NCBI GenBank assembly: GCA_029260455.1
Contig: JAJDDF010000001.1
Location: forward strand, 1-64,000
Length of the DNA: 64,000 nt
Direction: 5' to 3'
From: Phycisphaerales bacterium
GTDB lineage: Bacteria; Planctomycetota; Phycisphaerae; Phycisphaerales; UBA1924
How positions within the stretch are numbered: the first letter of the stretch is position 1; each line of letters opens with the position of its first letter. Below the pieces are notes generated by a model. It saw nothing but the letters and a program-made list of their open reading frames with translations. It was not told the DNA's origin and made no database searches. Both the position numbers and the translations under genes were made by a program. Below are positions 17,627 to 27,615 of this stretch, piece after piece.

Positions 17627-18492
17627 GCGGCCCTCTCATTCGTAGTCATATCCATGGACTCTTCGACCTCTTGCACTTTGCTCCAAAGCATTGCGATCTC
17701 GACTTCCGCATCACGTCGCGACAAGCCAAGCGACTTACGAACGTGCGGAACGAGCTTGTATTGCAACCCGTCCTGCCCGATCGCAAGACCTGCCCACAAG
17801 CAGAGAATGTCAGCGGCGTGAACGATATCGAACAGTGCATCATGCTCAGGTTCATGTGCGGGTGGATCGTGGTGGAATCGGATGGCATCTGCAATGCGCG
17901 ACGGCAGTTGCCAGCGCAATGCAAGCTCTGCGCCGACTTCTGCATGATCAGTACCGAATGCGCTGCGCTCGGCCTCTGTAAAGGTCATCGATGGTTCGAG
18001 ATGTTTTGCTACACGATCCACATACTCCGCACCGTAATGCATGTCGAGCGCTAACTTGCCGATGTCGCGCAACATCCCGCAGAGAAAGCACAGCTCGCTA
18101 TCTGAACCGCTGTGACGTTTTCCGAGATGGTCAGCTGCAAAGGCACCACCCAGCGCACCGCGCCATAGCGCACCGCGCCTTAAGCCAAACGCCTCGCCGC
18201 CCCTCTCCATAAGCGTTCCGACCTGCTGTTGAAGAACGATCTTCATCATCATGTCACCGCCGAGACGAACGAGGCATTCCCGGAGGTCGAACTCGCGTCC
18301 GGGGCGACCGTAATGCACGGAGTTTCCGTAGTGCAATACGGCGATGCTCAGCGCTTCGTCTAGGCGAACAATGTCTGCAATTTCTCCAAGATCAACGTGC
18401 TTGTCTGACATCATCGTGATAATGCGTCCAGCGGAAGCCGGGAGCGCAGGCAGTTTGTTAATACCCTTAAGGATTTTACTTACGTCGGCCAC
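17623..18492 (-). CDS. HDOD-domain protein
   Basis: The 289-residue protein carries an HDOD domain from about residue 10 (INKLPALPASAGRIITMMSD) through LDEALSIAVLHYGNS and FLCGMLRDIGKLAL to DHAEVGAELALRWQLP and AIRFHHDP. HDOD proteins are catalytically degenerate HD-domain relatives that often relay second-messenger or chemosensory signals. I chose the GTG at 18490-18492 because AGGAG lies eight bases upstream. It overlaps cheD by 13 bases. An HDOD gene between cheD and cheY suggests that it is a working part of the pathway. Confidence 0.85.
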   Translation of the reverse strand: MADVSKILKGINKLPALPASAGRIITMMSDKHVDLGEIADIVRLDEALSIAVLHYGNSVHYGRPGREFDLRECLVRLGGDMMMKIVLQQQVGTLMERGGEAFGLRRGALWRGALGGAFAADHLGKRHSGSDSELCFLCGMLRDIGKLALDMHYGAEYVDRVAKHLEPSMTFTEAERSAFGTDHAEVGAELALRWQLPSRIADAIRFHHDPPAHEPEHDALFDIVHAADILCLWAGLAIGQDGLQYKLVPHVRKSLGLSRRDAEVEIAMLWSKVQEVEESMDMTTNERAA

Positions 18493-19007
18493 AACACTTG
18501 CTCCTTCCCCTTGGTGGAGACGGACACCGTGCCGTCTGCCATACACAGTTTGAGTGTGCGACTGATGGAACCACCGGTGTCTTCCCCGATCACGAGAATG
18601 TCATTTTTCCAGAATAGCTTTCGCAGGATTGTGCGATTGCGCGATCCAACCTTGAAATGACCGTCATCAGCAAGAACTTCTGCCCCACCGGCGGCGCAAA
18701 CAACAAGCCGCTCCTTTTTTGCCCCAAGGTCATACGTTCCCTTGAACAGAAGTGGCACCCCCGTGTTGGCAAACATCGCAGGCTGATTCTTCGCCTTTTC
18801 TTCGTTTGTCTTGGAACTGGGCAGCATGAAATGTAGCATCCCCCCGACCTTTGCAACGGGGTCGTAGATCGTTACTCCAATGCACGATCCGAGGGCGTAG
18901 GTGATCAAGTGCGTCGACGGTTCGTTCGACACCGCAAGATCTCCGACTCCGATGACAATTTTGCCATCGGTCGCCGTCTTGATCGTTCTGGCTGGTGTTG
19001 CGGGCAT
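18480..19007 (-). CDS. cheD: CheD, chemoreceptor glutamine deamidase
   Basis: The 175-residue CheD shows the catalytic Cys in YALGSCIGVTIYDP, the His in GGMLHFMLPSS, and the downstream motif VCAAGGAEVLADDG. It deamidates receptor glutamines so they become methylation sites, and it can bind CheC/CheX-type phosphatases. A CheX-like gene lies in the same operon. The ATG at 19005-19007 has GAGGG five bases upstream; a GTG at 19019 overlapping the cheR stop is the alternative start. Confidence 0.95.
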   Translation of the reverse strand: MPATPARTIKTATDGKIVIGVGDLAVSNEPSTHLITYALGSCIGVTIYDPVAKVGGMLHFMLPSSKTNEEKAKNQPAMFANTGVPLLFKGTYDLGAKKERLVVCAAGGAEVLADDGHFKVGSRNRTILRKLFWKNDILVIGEDTGGSISRTLKLCMADGTVSVSTKGKEQVLWPT

Positions 19008-19015
19008 ATGTTCCC

Positions 19016-19840
19016 TCACCTCACATATACAGATGGTTGAACGGTTTGGAACTTCGTGTCCAGTCCTGACAGCGTTTCCGCGCTTCCGATGGCGAGAATA
19101 CCGCCAGGGGAAAGCAGGTCATACATTCTGTTGACCAGGCGTTCGCGTGTCGGTTTGTCAAAATAGATCATCACGTTTCGACAGAAGATGACTTCAAATG
19201 GACCTTTGAACGGCCAAGACTCCATCAGGTTCAGTCTGCGAATTGTGACCATCTCGCGAATGTGTGCAGCGACCTTGACCATGTCTTTCTGCTCCCCAGT
19301 TCCTCGAAGAAAGTGCTTCTTGACCATCTTTTCAGGAAGCTCCTCCACCATCTTGACTGGATACATGGCGACCTTCGCTTCATTGAGTGCAGAAGTGGCG
19401 AGGTCGGTGGCCAGCACCTTGACGTCCCATTTCTCGTAGTTCGTCAGATGCTCCATCGCGTGCATCGCAAGCGAGTATGGCTCTGGACCGGTAGAGCACG
19501 CCGCCGACCAGATGCGTATCTTTCGACCACGTGTTGTCAGGTTCCCTCGCGCGAGAGGTGTATAAAACTCACGCTCGAGGTAATCGAAGTGCTGAGACTC
19601 ACGGAAGAAGCTGGTGACGTTCGTCGACAGCAAGTCGAAGAACGCAAGCATGTCTGCATCGTCCGCCTCGTGTTCCAGGTGATTAAGATACGCCTCGACA
19701 TCCTCGAACGGCGACTTGCGCAGGAACTTTGCCAGCCGGTTGGAGACAAGTTTCTCTTTTCGCTCGGTGAGGTCCAGACCCCAATTATCCCGGGCGATCT
19801 CCGCGATCTTCTCGAATTGACTGGGAGCTAACGTACTCAT
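19016..19840 (-). CDS. cheR: CheR, receptor methyltransferase
   Basis: This 274-residue SAM-dependent methyltransferase has the N-terminal helical CheR domain (about 10-65), the SAM motif IWSAACSTGPEPYSLAM, and the C-terminal FEVIFCRNVMIYFDKPTRER. It methylates receptor glutamates during adaptation. The beta-subdomain region needed for pentapeptide binding is present in length. Its neighbour receptor ends in a candidate pentapeptide tether (EFESF). It is separated from the receptor gene by 45 bases. Confidence 0.96.
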   Translation of the reverse strand: MSTLAPSQFEKIAEIARDNWGLDLTERKEKLVSNRLAKFLRKSPFEDVEAYLNHLEHEADDADMLAFFDLLSTNVTSFFRESQHFDYLEREFYTPLARGNLTTRGRKIRIWSAACSTGPEPYSLAMHAMEHLTNYEKWDVKVLATDLATSALNEAKVAMYPVKMVEELPEKMVKKHFLRGTGEQKDMVKVAAHIREMVTIRRLNLMESWPFKGPFEVIFCRNVMIYFDKPTRERLVNRMYDLLSPGGILAIGSAETLSGLDTKFQTVQPSVYVR

Positions 19841-19885
19841 CTATCAAGGGTTCCTCTTTCATACCGTTTCACATTGATCGGAAGT

Positions 19886-21760
19886 TCAGAACGACTCAAA
19901 TTCATCGTCGTCATGCATCGGGATTGCCTTGCTAGCGGCTTTCTGCAGCGTCGGCTTCTTGGACACTTGCTTGCGCCTCGGCGTTGGTCTGCGGGATGGA
20001 CCACCGGAAGGCTTGGCCTTTGACTCGCCTTCCGTCACCTTGAACTGACTGACGAGTTCCTGCAGTGAGGTCACCTGAGCAGCAGTCTGCTCGGCGGCAG
20101 AAGCAAGCTCTTCAGAGTTCCCCGCATTCTGCTGGGTCACTTTGTCAAGCTCAGTGACGCCCTTGTTGACCTGATCGATCCCGGTGGCCTGTTCCTTAGA
20201 GGCCGATGCAATCTCATTGAGCAAGGTGTTGACTTTGTTGGTGCTGGTTGCAATTTCCTCAAGGGCTGCTCCAACACGTTCAGCGATGGCAACACCATTG
20301 TCTGCGCGAGTTGTTGACTCCTCAATCATGCTCGATGTGTTCTTGGCGGCTTCGGCGCTGCGCTGTGCGAGGTTGCGCACTTCCTCAGCGACAACCGCGA
20401 ACCCCTTGCCAGCTTCGCCCGCACGTGCCGCTTCGACGGCGGCATTCAATGCGAGAAGATTCGTTTGGAATGCGATTTCATCAATCACCTTGATGATCTT
20501 GGAAATCTCGGCGCTGGACTTCTTGATCTCGTCCATCGCATCTGACATCAGTGCCATCTCCTGCTGACCCGTGTCCGCAGATTTTTGCGACTCACCGGAC
20601 AGGCCCGCAGCCTGCTGCGCGTTGTCCGCATTCTGATTTGTCATGCTCGACATCTGCTCGAGTGAGGCGCTGATCTCTTCAAGGTTCGCTGCCTGTTCTG
20701 AAGCGCCCTCAGAGAGTGACTGGCTGGCGCTTGCGATCTGGTTGGCACCCTGGTCAATCTGTTCGGTGCCCGATCCGACGTCACGAAGGACGGTAGAGAT
20801 ATTGCCGATCATGGTGCCGAAGCCGTCAGCAAGCTGACCCATCGAGTCATCGCCTGAGAAGGGAATGTCAACAGTCAGATCGCCATCGCCCGCCGCCTGT
20901 GCAACGGTCATGAGTTGATCAACTTTCTCCTGAAGTTCCTTGGCACGTTCCTGTTCGCGCTCTTGCGCGGCTGCCTGATCTGCAGCAAGTTTCTTCTGGT
21001 CGGTGATAATGGTCCATGTCGCCATGCACCCAACGAAATCACCTGCATCATTCCACACGCCGTCAGCTTGCAACACAACGTCCTCGCCACCAATGACGAT
21101 CTCAGCTTTGTGTGGCAGGTTTGCTCTCGGGTTGCCGAGGATTCGACGCTGCAGCGAGGGGTCCTCGTGGAAGAGGTCAATATTCATGCCAATCAGTGCA
21201 TCGGCCTTGGCGGGCAGTTTGTCTTCGATTGATTTGAGCGTTTTATGCGACGTCTCGTTCATATACAACAAGTTGAGGTCTGCATCACACAGCATCACAT
21301 TGAGCGGCATCTGCCGCATCATCTCGTTGACCTTCTGACTCTCGGCCTCGTTCTCAAGTGCGCGAAGTTTGGTCTCTGTGATATCAGTCGCGAGCTTGAC
21401 AACCTTGTACGCCTTGCCGTTCTCATCGAGGATGGGGTTGTACGATGCCTGGATCCAAATCTCGCTGCCGTCCTTGTGCAGGCGCAGGAATTCGCCCGAT
21501 TCAAATTCGCCGCGGTTCAGCTTCGACCAGAACTCTCTGTACTCAGGGCTTGAGGTGTAGGCCGAGTCGCAGAAAATGCGGTGGTGTTTGCCTTGAATAT
21601 CTTCAAGTGAGTACCCAAGCGTTGCGAGGAAGTTCTCGTTGGCGGTCACGATGGTGCCATCGAGCTCAAATTCGATCATGGCCTGCGATGCGCTGAAGCC
21701 GTTGATCATGTTGTTAAGTTCGGTGGTCGACTTCGTGGTGTTCTCGTTGCTCGTGGACAT
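19886..21760 (-). CDS. Cytoplasmic chemoreceptor with two PAS domains and C-terminal tether
   Basis: This 624-residue receptor has no transmembrane helix. PAS1 (about 20-130, [16 protein letters not shown], then [20 protein letters not shown]) and PAS2 (about 140-260) are followed by a coiled coil, a HAMP-like unit ([19 protein letters not shown]) and the signalling hairpin tip [20 protein letters not shown]. After a basic, proline-containing linker it ends in EFESF, which fits the x-[HFYW]-x-x-[HFYW] pentapeptide that recruits CheR/CheB. AGGA eight bases before the ATG at 21760 fixes the start. PAS ligands (haem, FAD or others) cannot be told. Confidence 0.94.
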   Translation of the reverse strand: MSTSNENTTKSTTELNNMINGFSASQAMIEFELDGTIVTANENFLATLGYSLEDIQGKHHRIFCDSAYTSSPEYREFWSKLNRGEFESGEFLRLHKDGSEIWIQASYNPILDENGKAYKVVKLATDITETKLRALENEAESQKVNEMMRQMPLNVMLCDADLNLLYMNETSHKTLKSIEDKLPAKADALIGMNIDLFHEDPSLQRRILGNPRANLPHKAEIVIGGEDVVLQADGVWNDAGDFVGCMATWTIITDQKKLAADQAAAQEREQERAKELQEKVDQLMTVAQAAGDGDLTVDIPFSGDDSMGQLADGFGTMIGNISTVLRDVGSGTEQIDQGANQIASASQSLSEGASEQAANLEEISASLEQMSSMTNQNADNAQQAAGLSGESQKSADTGQQEMALMSDAMDEIKKSSAEISKIIKVIDEIAFQTNLLALNAAVEAARAGEAGKGFAVVAEEVRNLAQRSAEAAKNTSSMIEESTTRADNGVAIAERVGAALEEIATSTNKVNTLLNEIASASKEQATGIDQVNKGVTELDKVTQQNAGNSEELASAAEQTAAQVTSLQELVSQFKVTEGESKAKPSGGPSRRPTPRRKQVSKKPTLQKAASKAIPMHDDDEFESF

Positions 21761-21834
21761 GGCGTTTTCCTCAGGTCTGTGGTGCATTTTTCAGGTGACG
21801 GCGTCAAGGCCGGTGGTGTTTCGTGATGAACTAT

Positions 21835-22422
21835 TCAGGCGGCAATGTTCTGAACTTCGGTGGGAGTGTCAGTAGCAGGCTCCGCGCCGTTTTTCGGTGT
21901 GGCATCAGTCAACTGCCCGATGTCGTCGTGCGTCATAACCTTGTCAATATCGAGCAGGATGATGACGCGCTCCGATTCTCCATTCTTAACCTTGCCCATG
22001 CCAAGGATGTAATGGGTGTTCAAGTCGCGACCAAACTTGGGCGCAGGTTCGATGTTGCTCTTGGGAATGTCCTGGACTTCGCTGACCGTGTCCACGATCA
22101 CACCCATGTGAAATTGATCGTCTGTTGCAGGATCAGTGACTTCGACAACAATGATGCAAGTCTCTTCGTCGAAGGATTTCGACGACATATTGAACTTCCT
22201 ACGCAACTCGATCACCGGAATGATCTTGCCACGCAAGTTGATGACACCCTTGACAAAGTCGGGCGTCTGGGGAAGTGGCGTGATATCGATGATGCCGATA
22301 ATCTCGCGCACGCGCAGGATTTCGACGCCGTACTCCTCTGTGCCGAGGAAGAACGAGAGGAACTTGTCCTGGTTGTCGTCATCGTTGGAATTCATGCTTG
22401 CTATTGCGCCGTCGATGCTCAT
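21835..22422 (-). CDS. cheW: CheW adaptor protein
   Basis: The 195-residue CheW scaffold couples receptors to CheA. Typical segments are FLSFFLGTEEYGVEILRVREI, ITPLPQTPDFVKGVINLRG, IIPVIELRRKF and the late ILGMGKVKNGESERVIILLDI. About 20 residues precede the domain and a 25-residue acidic tail follows. AGGGG upstream supports the ATG at 22422. It is second in the operon, after cheA. Confidence 0.96.
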   Translation of the reverse strand: MSIDGAIASMNSNDDDNQDKFLSFFLGTEEYGVEILRVREIIGIIDITPLPQTPDFVKGVINLRGKIIPVIELRRKFNMSSKSFDEETCIIVVEVTDPATDDQFHMGVIVDTVSEVQDIPKSNIEPAPKFGRDLNTHYILGMGKVKNGESERVIILLDIDKVMTHDDIGQLTDATPKNGAEPATDTPTEVQNIAA

Positions 22423-22447
22423 GGGTGAGCCCCTTCCCTTTTCTGCT

Positions 22448-25075
22448 TCACGCCGTGATGCTGGTTGCCTGGTTGATCAACCCGCCCACGTCAATAATGA
22501 GTGCGACGCGACCATCACCGAGGATGGCACCGCCGGAGACTCCACGAATCGAATCGACACCCTGCCCGAGCGACTTGATAACGACCTGTTGCTGGCCGAG
22601 GATTTCGTCCACGAGCAGGCAACACCGCGAATCGTTGGACTCAAGGACGATCAGAAGCGCGTCCGAGATGTCATCAAACCCCTCATTCAGGTTGAAAATC
22701 TGGTTGAGACGATGAATTGGCAGGAGTGACTCACGCACGGTGACCATCTCACCGCGGCCAACGACCGAATGCAGTTCGTTTGCAGTCGGGCGAAAGCTTT
22801 GTTCTATAGAAAGTGTGGGAATCACATAGCGCTGTTCGCCAACCCGCACGATCATGCCGTCGATGATGGCCATGGTCAGCGGTAACGTGATGCGGAACGT
22901 CGAGCCCTTGCCGGGCGTGGAGTTGATCTCCACCTTGCCACGCAGCGCTTCAATATTTCGCCGAACCACGTCCATGCCCACGCCGCGACCAGAAATATCT
23001 GTCACCTTCTCGGCGGTGGAAAACCCCGGCATCATGATCAGGTTGTATATTTCACTATCGGGTATCTCTGAATGATCGCGATCGGCGGTATAGATGCCGC
23101 GCTCGATCGCCTTCTTTAGAATCCTGTCGCGATCCAGTCCGTTGCCGTCGTCTTCGACTTCGATGATGATCGATCCGCCCTGGTGATAGGCGCGAAGCGT
23201 GAGGTTGCCGATGCCTTGTTTTCCTGCAGCACGGCGTTTCTCACCTGTCTCGATGCCATGATCGCACGAGTTGCGGATCATATGAACGAGCGGATCACCA
23301 ATTTCCTCGACGACGTTGCGATCGAGCTCGGTGTCCTCACCTTCCATGTGGAACTGGACATCCTTGCCTGCTTTTGCTGAGACATCACGAACAAGACGCG
23401 CCATCTTCTGGAAGATTCCCTTGAGCGTGACCATACGGAGAGACATCGCCACTTCCTGGAGGTCGCGAATGATCTTGCCGCTGTGACCGAGGTTGCGCTG
23501 GAACCGTTGGTCGTTGATTTCCTGGATTTTCTCGTCCTGCACAACCATCTGCTGCGCGATGACCAGTTCACCGACCATGGTGACCAAATTGTCCAGGCGC
23601 ATGGTGTTCACCTTGACTGTCTGATCGGTGCGTTTCTTGGCAGCAGCTGAAACCTGCTTTTTTTGCGGTGTTGGCGCGCTCTGAGCTGGCGCTGCCTTCG
23701 CTGGTGCGGGTTGTGCTGCGGGCTTTGACTCGATAACAGCGGGGGTGCTCTCCGGCATCGGTTCAGGCGTTGCCATAACTTCAGGCGTTGTCTTTGGTGC
23801 TGGCTTGGCTTTGGGAGCAGCTGGGGTTGTGGCAGTATCAACTTCCCCCTTCGCAGCGCGCTTCAGCTTCTCAATAAGAATGTTGAGTTCACCACGTGTG
23901 GGCGCATCGGCGCCTTCAAGCATCGCAATCAACTGCGACAACAGGTCGCACGAATTGAGAATCAAGTCAAGGTACGCCGAGTTGAGTGTAATTGTTGTCT
24001 TGCGCGCTTCATCCAGCAGGAATTCGGCGTTGTGTGCGAGTTCAACGATTGGCGCAAGGTTCATGAACCCCGCAACACCCTTAATCGTGTGGAACGCACG
24101 GAAGACTGTATTGATGAGCTCGGAATCGGAGAAATCCTGTTCCAGACTCAACAGCGCCTCTTCAGCACCCGCAATGTGCTCGCGAGCCTCGCATAAGAAG
24201 TCGTTGATGTTTTCGTCAGCTTCGAGATCCGGAGGGAATTCGACCGGCGCGTCTGCGAGGGGATCATTTGCCTCAGGTTCCGCATCAATGCTTGTCGTGT
24301 TCTCGACCGGCGCTGGCGCAGGGTTTGCCTTGGCGATTGACTCCGCAGCCGACTCGGCCTCTGGCGCTGTTGCGTCATTTGATTCGACAAGTTGTGTGAG
24401 CAGGTCCGCGTGTTCGGGTGCTGCAGCTCGGAAGTCTTCAGACAGGGCTGCGTGATACGTCTTCATCCAGTCGAGTACCGCAAGGATGGCATCAACCGGG
24501 AACGCGCCAGTGCCACTCATCGCACGGTCGATCAGAGACTCCGCTTCGTGACACACTTTCTGTGCTTCCCCGAGGGACAGCACGCCGCACTCACCTTTGA
24601 GTGTATGAATGCCGCGTCGAATCTCGGCGAGCAACTCATCAGAGGCGCCTTCAGATTCAATTTCAAGCACTTGGCCCTCGATGGTGGCAAGCGCATCCGA
24701 GCAGCACGATAACCATGCGCTCAACAGCTCCTCGTCGATGTCTGGAAGCTTCTCTGCGTCTGAAGCACCGGGAAGTGCAAGGTCTGCAACAGATTCACCG
24801 CGCCCTAATGTGTTGACGACTTCCTGAGCGTATTCGATGCTCTTGTGAATCTGCTCGAATGTCGATTCGACATCCTCGATCTCGCGCATCACGATCTGGC
24901 CGATCATGTCAACCGCTGACGAGGTCACATCGCCAAGCGTGGCGAGATCGGGCTCACCGAGCTCATCGGCGAGTGCCTCGAAAAGTTTCTGGAGGTTGAC
25001 AAGCCCTGACAGATCCTGCGGATCGGTCAGTGATGCGGCCTTGGCAATATCTTCGACATGCGTTTTGATTGACAC
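22448..25075 (-). CDS. cheA: CheA histidine kinase with two Hpt domains
   Basis: This 875-residue kinase begins with a roughly 110-residue helical segment that has no Hpt motif. Hpt1 follows (His157 in RRGIHTLKGECG), then Hpt2 (His329 in FRAFHTIKGVAGF), a Pro/Ala-rich linker (about 425-490), the dimerisation domain, the ATPase (HMIRNSCDHGIETGEKR; SGRGVGMDVV) and the CheW-like domain. It phosphorylates CheY and CheB in response to receptors. Two complete Hpt units could feed different response regulators. The start is GTG at 25073-25075 with only a weak site. It leads the leftward operon. Confidence 0.95.
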   Translation of the reverse strand: MSIKTHVEDIAKAASLTDPQDLSGLVNLQKLFEALADELGEPDLATLGDVTSSAVDMIGQIVMREIEDVESTFEQIHKSIEYAQEVVNTLGRGESVADLALPGASDAEKLPDIDEELLSAWLSCCSDALATIEGQVLEIESEGASDELLAEIRRGIHTLKGECGVLSLGEAQKVCHEAESLIDRAMSGTGAFPVDAILAVLDWMKTYHAALSEDFRAAAPEHADLLTQLVESNDATAPEAESAAESIAKANPAPAPVENTTSIDAEPEANDPLADAPVEFPPDLEADENINDFLCEAREHIAGAEEALLSLEQDFSDSELINTVFRAFHTIKGVAGFMNLAPIVELAHNAEFLLDEARKTTITLNSAYLDLILNSCDLLSQLIAMLEGADAPTRGELNILIEKLKRAAKGEVDTATTPAAPKAKPAPKTTPEVMATPEPMPESTPAVIESKPAAQPAPAKAAPAQSAPTPQKKQVSAAAKKRTDQTVKVNTMRLDNLVTMVGELVIAQQMVVQDEKIQEINDQRFQRNLGHSGKIIRDLQEVAMSLRMVTLKGIFQKMARLVRDVSAKAGKDVQFHMEGEDTELDRNVVEEIGDPLVHMIRNSCDHGIETGEKRRAAGKQGIGNLTLRAYHQGGSIIIEVEDDGNGLDRDRILKKAIERGIYTADRDHSEIPDSEIYNLIMMPGFSTAEKVTDISGRGVGMDVVRRNIEALRGKVEINSTPGKGSTFRITLPLTMAIIDGMIVRVGEQRYVIPTLSIEQSFRPTANELHSVVGRGEMVTVRESLLPIHRLNQIFNLNEGFDDISDALLIVLESNDSRCCLLVDEILGQQQVVIKSLGQGVDSIRGVSGGAILGDGRVALIIDVGGLINQATSITA

Positions 25076-25404
25076 GGGTATTCACAGCCTTTGTGAGGTT
25101 CTTCCGTTGTTGTTGATGACGTGTTCCTATTCGCGGCATCACTCTCCGACAAGGCTTGATCGGCCATCGCATTGAGCTTGCTAAGAGGCATCGGGCGTCG
25201 CGGCGCGAATTGATTGTGTTGGCGTGTCGCCTTCCCGAGATGAGTTTCCATCTGCCTTGTCGGTCGGCGATTATCGGATCCGTCACTGACTTTGCACTGA
25301 CTGCGACTCCCGAGTCGAGACAACGGTGCCGCCATGCCGATAGCTGAGAGCCCCGATAAGCCACGTGCATCGTGATCGCAGGGAAGAGTAGGAAGTCACC
25401 TGAT
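25076..25404. other. 329-bp divergent region between cheA and an MFS gene
   Basis: The region separates the leftward chemosensory operon from a rightward transporter and should contain both promoters. I find no gene or RNA. A flagellar-sigma-like TCCGATAA occurs on the minus strand near 25271-25278, but the -35 match has the wrong spacing and is not claimed. Confidence 0.5.
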
Positions 25405-26658
25405 ATGAGACGAGCCCAGACCCTTACTGCCCTCGCGATGCTGTTCGCGTGTGCGCTGCCTGACGCGATGGTTGTTCCCGTTTTGCGGCAACTTCTTGTT
25501 GAGCGCTACGGTGTCTCAATCGGCGCAGCGCATGCGTTTATGTATGTCAATCTCATTGGTGCGTTGTTCTGCGTTCGATTCATCAGGGGGTGGCAGCGTC
25601 GCTTCGGCGACCGTGAATTGATTTTCGGGGCGGCACTTCTGAATGGTGTTCTCCTTGCGGCTATGGCGCTGCCGATTGGTTTTGCACCCACGCTTGCCTT
25701 GCGCGGTATCGAAGGTGCAGCGGACCTGGTGGTCTACGCCGTGCTCTTCAATCGCCTTGCCCGGCTCGGATCAGCATCGACCCGCGGTCGGCGGATGGGC
25801 GCAGCGGCAACATCAATGATGCTTGGCATTGCGGGGGGTGTGGGCATCGGCGGCCTCGTTGGCGGGCACAACGCGGTCCTTTCGCTCTGGTTTGGGGCGG
25901 CGGCCTGTCTGATTGTTGCTGCACTTGCGGGGATCGTACTTGGGCGGCATGACAACGATGTGAATGTGCGTACACCGGACATTCATCCAATTGCAGATGC
26001 ACTTAGCAATCGGGGTCTTTGGCCAGTCATGATGATGATGTTTTCCGACCGGGCGGTGGCGGCGCTGCTTGCAACGACCGTGCCGCTGTACATGACCTCT
26101 GTTGCAGGATTGACGAGCGCACGCACAGGTGCGCTTGTCGGAATCTCCATGTTGATGACGGCGCTCGGGGCCTGGCCTGCCGGGTGGCTTGTTGAGCGCA
26201 TAGGTTCAAACCGGATGCGCCGCATTGCTGGTTGTATGTATGCAGGAGGCGTGCTCTCGATTCCCTTCATCATCCATGCCAATTTTGGCATCGCACTCGC
26301 GGGGATGATTGTGATCGGAATTGCAGGCGCTGCGCTATTTGCTTCTTCTCTCGTAGCAGTTACGAATAGCGGAAGAGGCGCCGCGGGCATGGGCGGTTAT
26401 CACACTGCGGGGAACATGGGGTTCCTGCTTGGCACCGTGGCCGCTGGCTCTTTGATTTCGCTGCTGAGTTCCGGCGAGCCAGGCGAACAGGTATACATCA
26501 CGATACTCACCCTTTATGCAATGTTCCATTTCTCCGTCACGATATTGACAACAGGTCTCGTGCGACTGGAACGATTGGGCCCGGTATTGTTGCCTTGGCG
26601 AAGCCGATTATCGCACCGCGAAACAGCGGGCGCAACCCGATCAGCACGAACATCCTGA
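25405..26658 (+). CDS. Major facilitator superfamily transporter
   Basis: The 417-residue protein has about twelve hydrophobic segments in two halves. The loop after helix 2 (FIRGWQRRFGDRELI) resembles the MFS motif A, and a matching loop in the second half reads WLVERIGSNRMRR. The glycine-rich GIAGGVGIGGLVGG follows helix 5. The substrate is unknown; drug-type exporters share this pattern. I chose the ATG at 25405 (GTAGGAAG upstream) over a GTG at 25372. It lies alone between cheA and the globin operon. Confidence 0.8.
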   Translation: MRRAQTLTALAMLFACALPDAMVVPVLRQLLVERYGVSIGAAHAFMYVNLIGALFCVRFIRGWQRRFGDRELIFGAALLNGVLLAAMALPIGFAPTLALRGIEGAADLVVYAVLFNRLARLGSASTRGRRMGAAATSMMLGIAGGVGIGGLVGGHNAVLSLWFGAAACLIVAALAGIVLGRHDNDVNVRTPDIHPIADALSNRGLWPVMMMMFSDRAVAALLATTVPLYMTSVAGLTSARTGALVGISMLMTALGAWPAGWLVERIGSNRMRRIAGCMYAGGVLSIPFIIHANFGIALAGMIVIGIAGAALFASSLVAVTNSGRGAAGMGGYHTAGNMGFLLGTVAAGSLISLLSSGEPGEQVYITILTLYAMFHFSVTILTTGLVRLERLGPVLLPWRSRLSHRETAGATRSARTS

Positions 26659-26772
26659 TTCTCTTCACGCATCTCATTCGCTCTTCTGCGCTGCGTGGTT
26701 GCTCTTGGTGCGCCGTTGGATCGATGCATCGCTCGTTCAAGATGCCACGAAGCAATCAGCAAGGAGAGATTC

Positions 26773-27213
26773 ATGGACGATGCACTTATTCTACGGCTCG
26801 AAAACAGCTTCAACCTTCTCGCACCACGGGCAGAGGAGCTTGTTGACCGATTCTATGCGAGCTTGTTCTCAAAGAACCCGGGTGTGCGCGAGATGTTCCC
26901 ATCTGACATGGCGAAGCAAAAGCAGAAGCTCATCGCATCACTTGTGCTGGTGATTCAGAATCTTCGTACAACAGAGAAACTCGCTGAACCACTTCGGAAA
27001 ATGGGTGGACGTCACGTTGGTTACGGCACAAAGCCTGAGCATTATCCCATCGTGCGCGACACACTCGTCGGGGTGATGTCTGATATGGCCGGTGAACAGT
27101 GGAATGACCAACTCACCGCAGACTGGAACGGTGCGCTCGATTTCGTTTCTTCAGTCATGTTGGAGGGACAGCAGACCGCAATTCAGGCGACAACTGACAG
27201 GGCTGCCGCATAA
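26773..27213 (+). CDS. Single-domain bacterial globin
   Basis: The 146-residue globin resembles Vitreoscilla haemoglobin and the globin part of flavohaemoglobins. The likely B10 Tyr is Tyr28 (RFYASLF), CD1 Phe is Phe42 (REMFPSD), distal Gln is 49 or 51, and proximal His is His81 (GGRHVGYGTKPEHYPIV). No reductase domain is attached. AAGGAG before the ATG fixes the start. It lies 30 bases before an Hpt gene and in line with a c-di-GMP enzyme and a hybrid kinase, so O2 or NO sensing or protection in that pathway is plausible. Confidence 0.9.
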   Translation: MDDALILRLENSFNLLAPRAEELVDRFYASLFSKNPGVREMFPSDMAKQKQKLIASLVLVIQNLRTTEKLAEPLRKMGGRHVGYGTKPEHYPIVRDTLVGVMSDMAGEQWNDQLTADWNGALDFVSSVMLEGQQTAIQATTDRAAA

Positions 27214-27243
27214 CACAATTGATATCACAAGGAGGTGACATCC

Positions 27244-27585
27244 ATGGCTGATGACATTCACAACACGGCAACGACCAACGCGCCATTGCTCAGCACGTTC
27301 GCTGATGACCCCGACATGCTCGAACTTGTTGAGATGTTCGTCGAGGAGATGGACGGCCGCGTCAAAGATATCGAAGCGGCGATCGAAGGGGATGACCTGG
27401 CGTCTCTCGCCAAACTCGCTCATCAACTCAAAGGGTGTGGCGGGGGATACGGATTCCCGAAGATCACAGAAGTAGCTTCAGTGGTCGAGCAACAGGCAAA
27501 AACTGCTGATGATCGAGATGCACTCTTGAGCGGCGTCAAAGAACTTACTTCATTGTGCAAACGGGCAAGTGCAAACTCGGCCTGA
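27244..27585 (+). CDS. Stand-alone Hpt phosphotransfer protein
   Basis: The 113-residue four-helix protein has the phospho-acceptor His60 in LAHQLKGCGGGYGF, the canonical HxLKGxG motif. Hpt proteins pass phosphate from a hybrid-kinase receiver to a response-regulator receiver. AAGGAGG nine bases before the ATG is a strong ribosome site. The next gene, 30 bases on, starts with a receiver, and the gene after that is a hybrid kinase that lacks an Hpt, so this is likely the missing relay step. Confidence 0.92.
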   Translation: MADDIHNTATTNAPLLSTFADDPDMLELVEMFVEEMDGRVKDIEAAIEGDDLASLAKLAHQLKGCGGGYGFPKITEVASVVEQQAKTADDRDALLSGVKELTSLCKRASANSA

Positions 27586-27615
27586 CCGCACAGTCTGTAG
27601 AGGGGCCCACGCACG

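Noticed and set aside
25271-25294. Flagellar sigma28-like promoter (TCCGATAA with CAAAG upstream) on the minus strand before cheA
   Set aside because: The spacing between the two halves is about three bases too short and the site is nearly 200 bases from cheA; one half-match is not enough.
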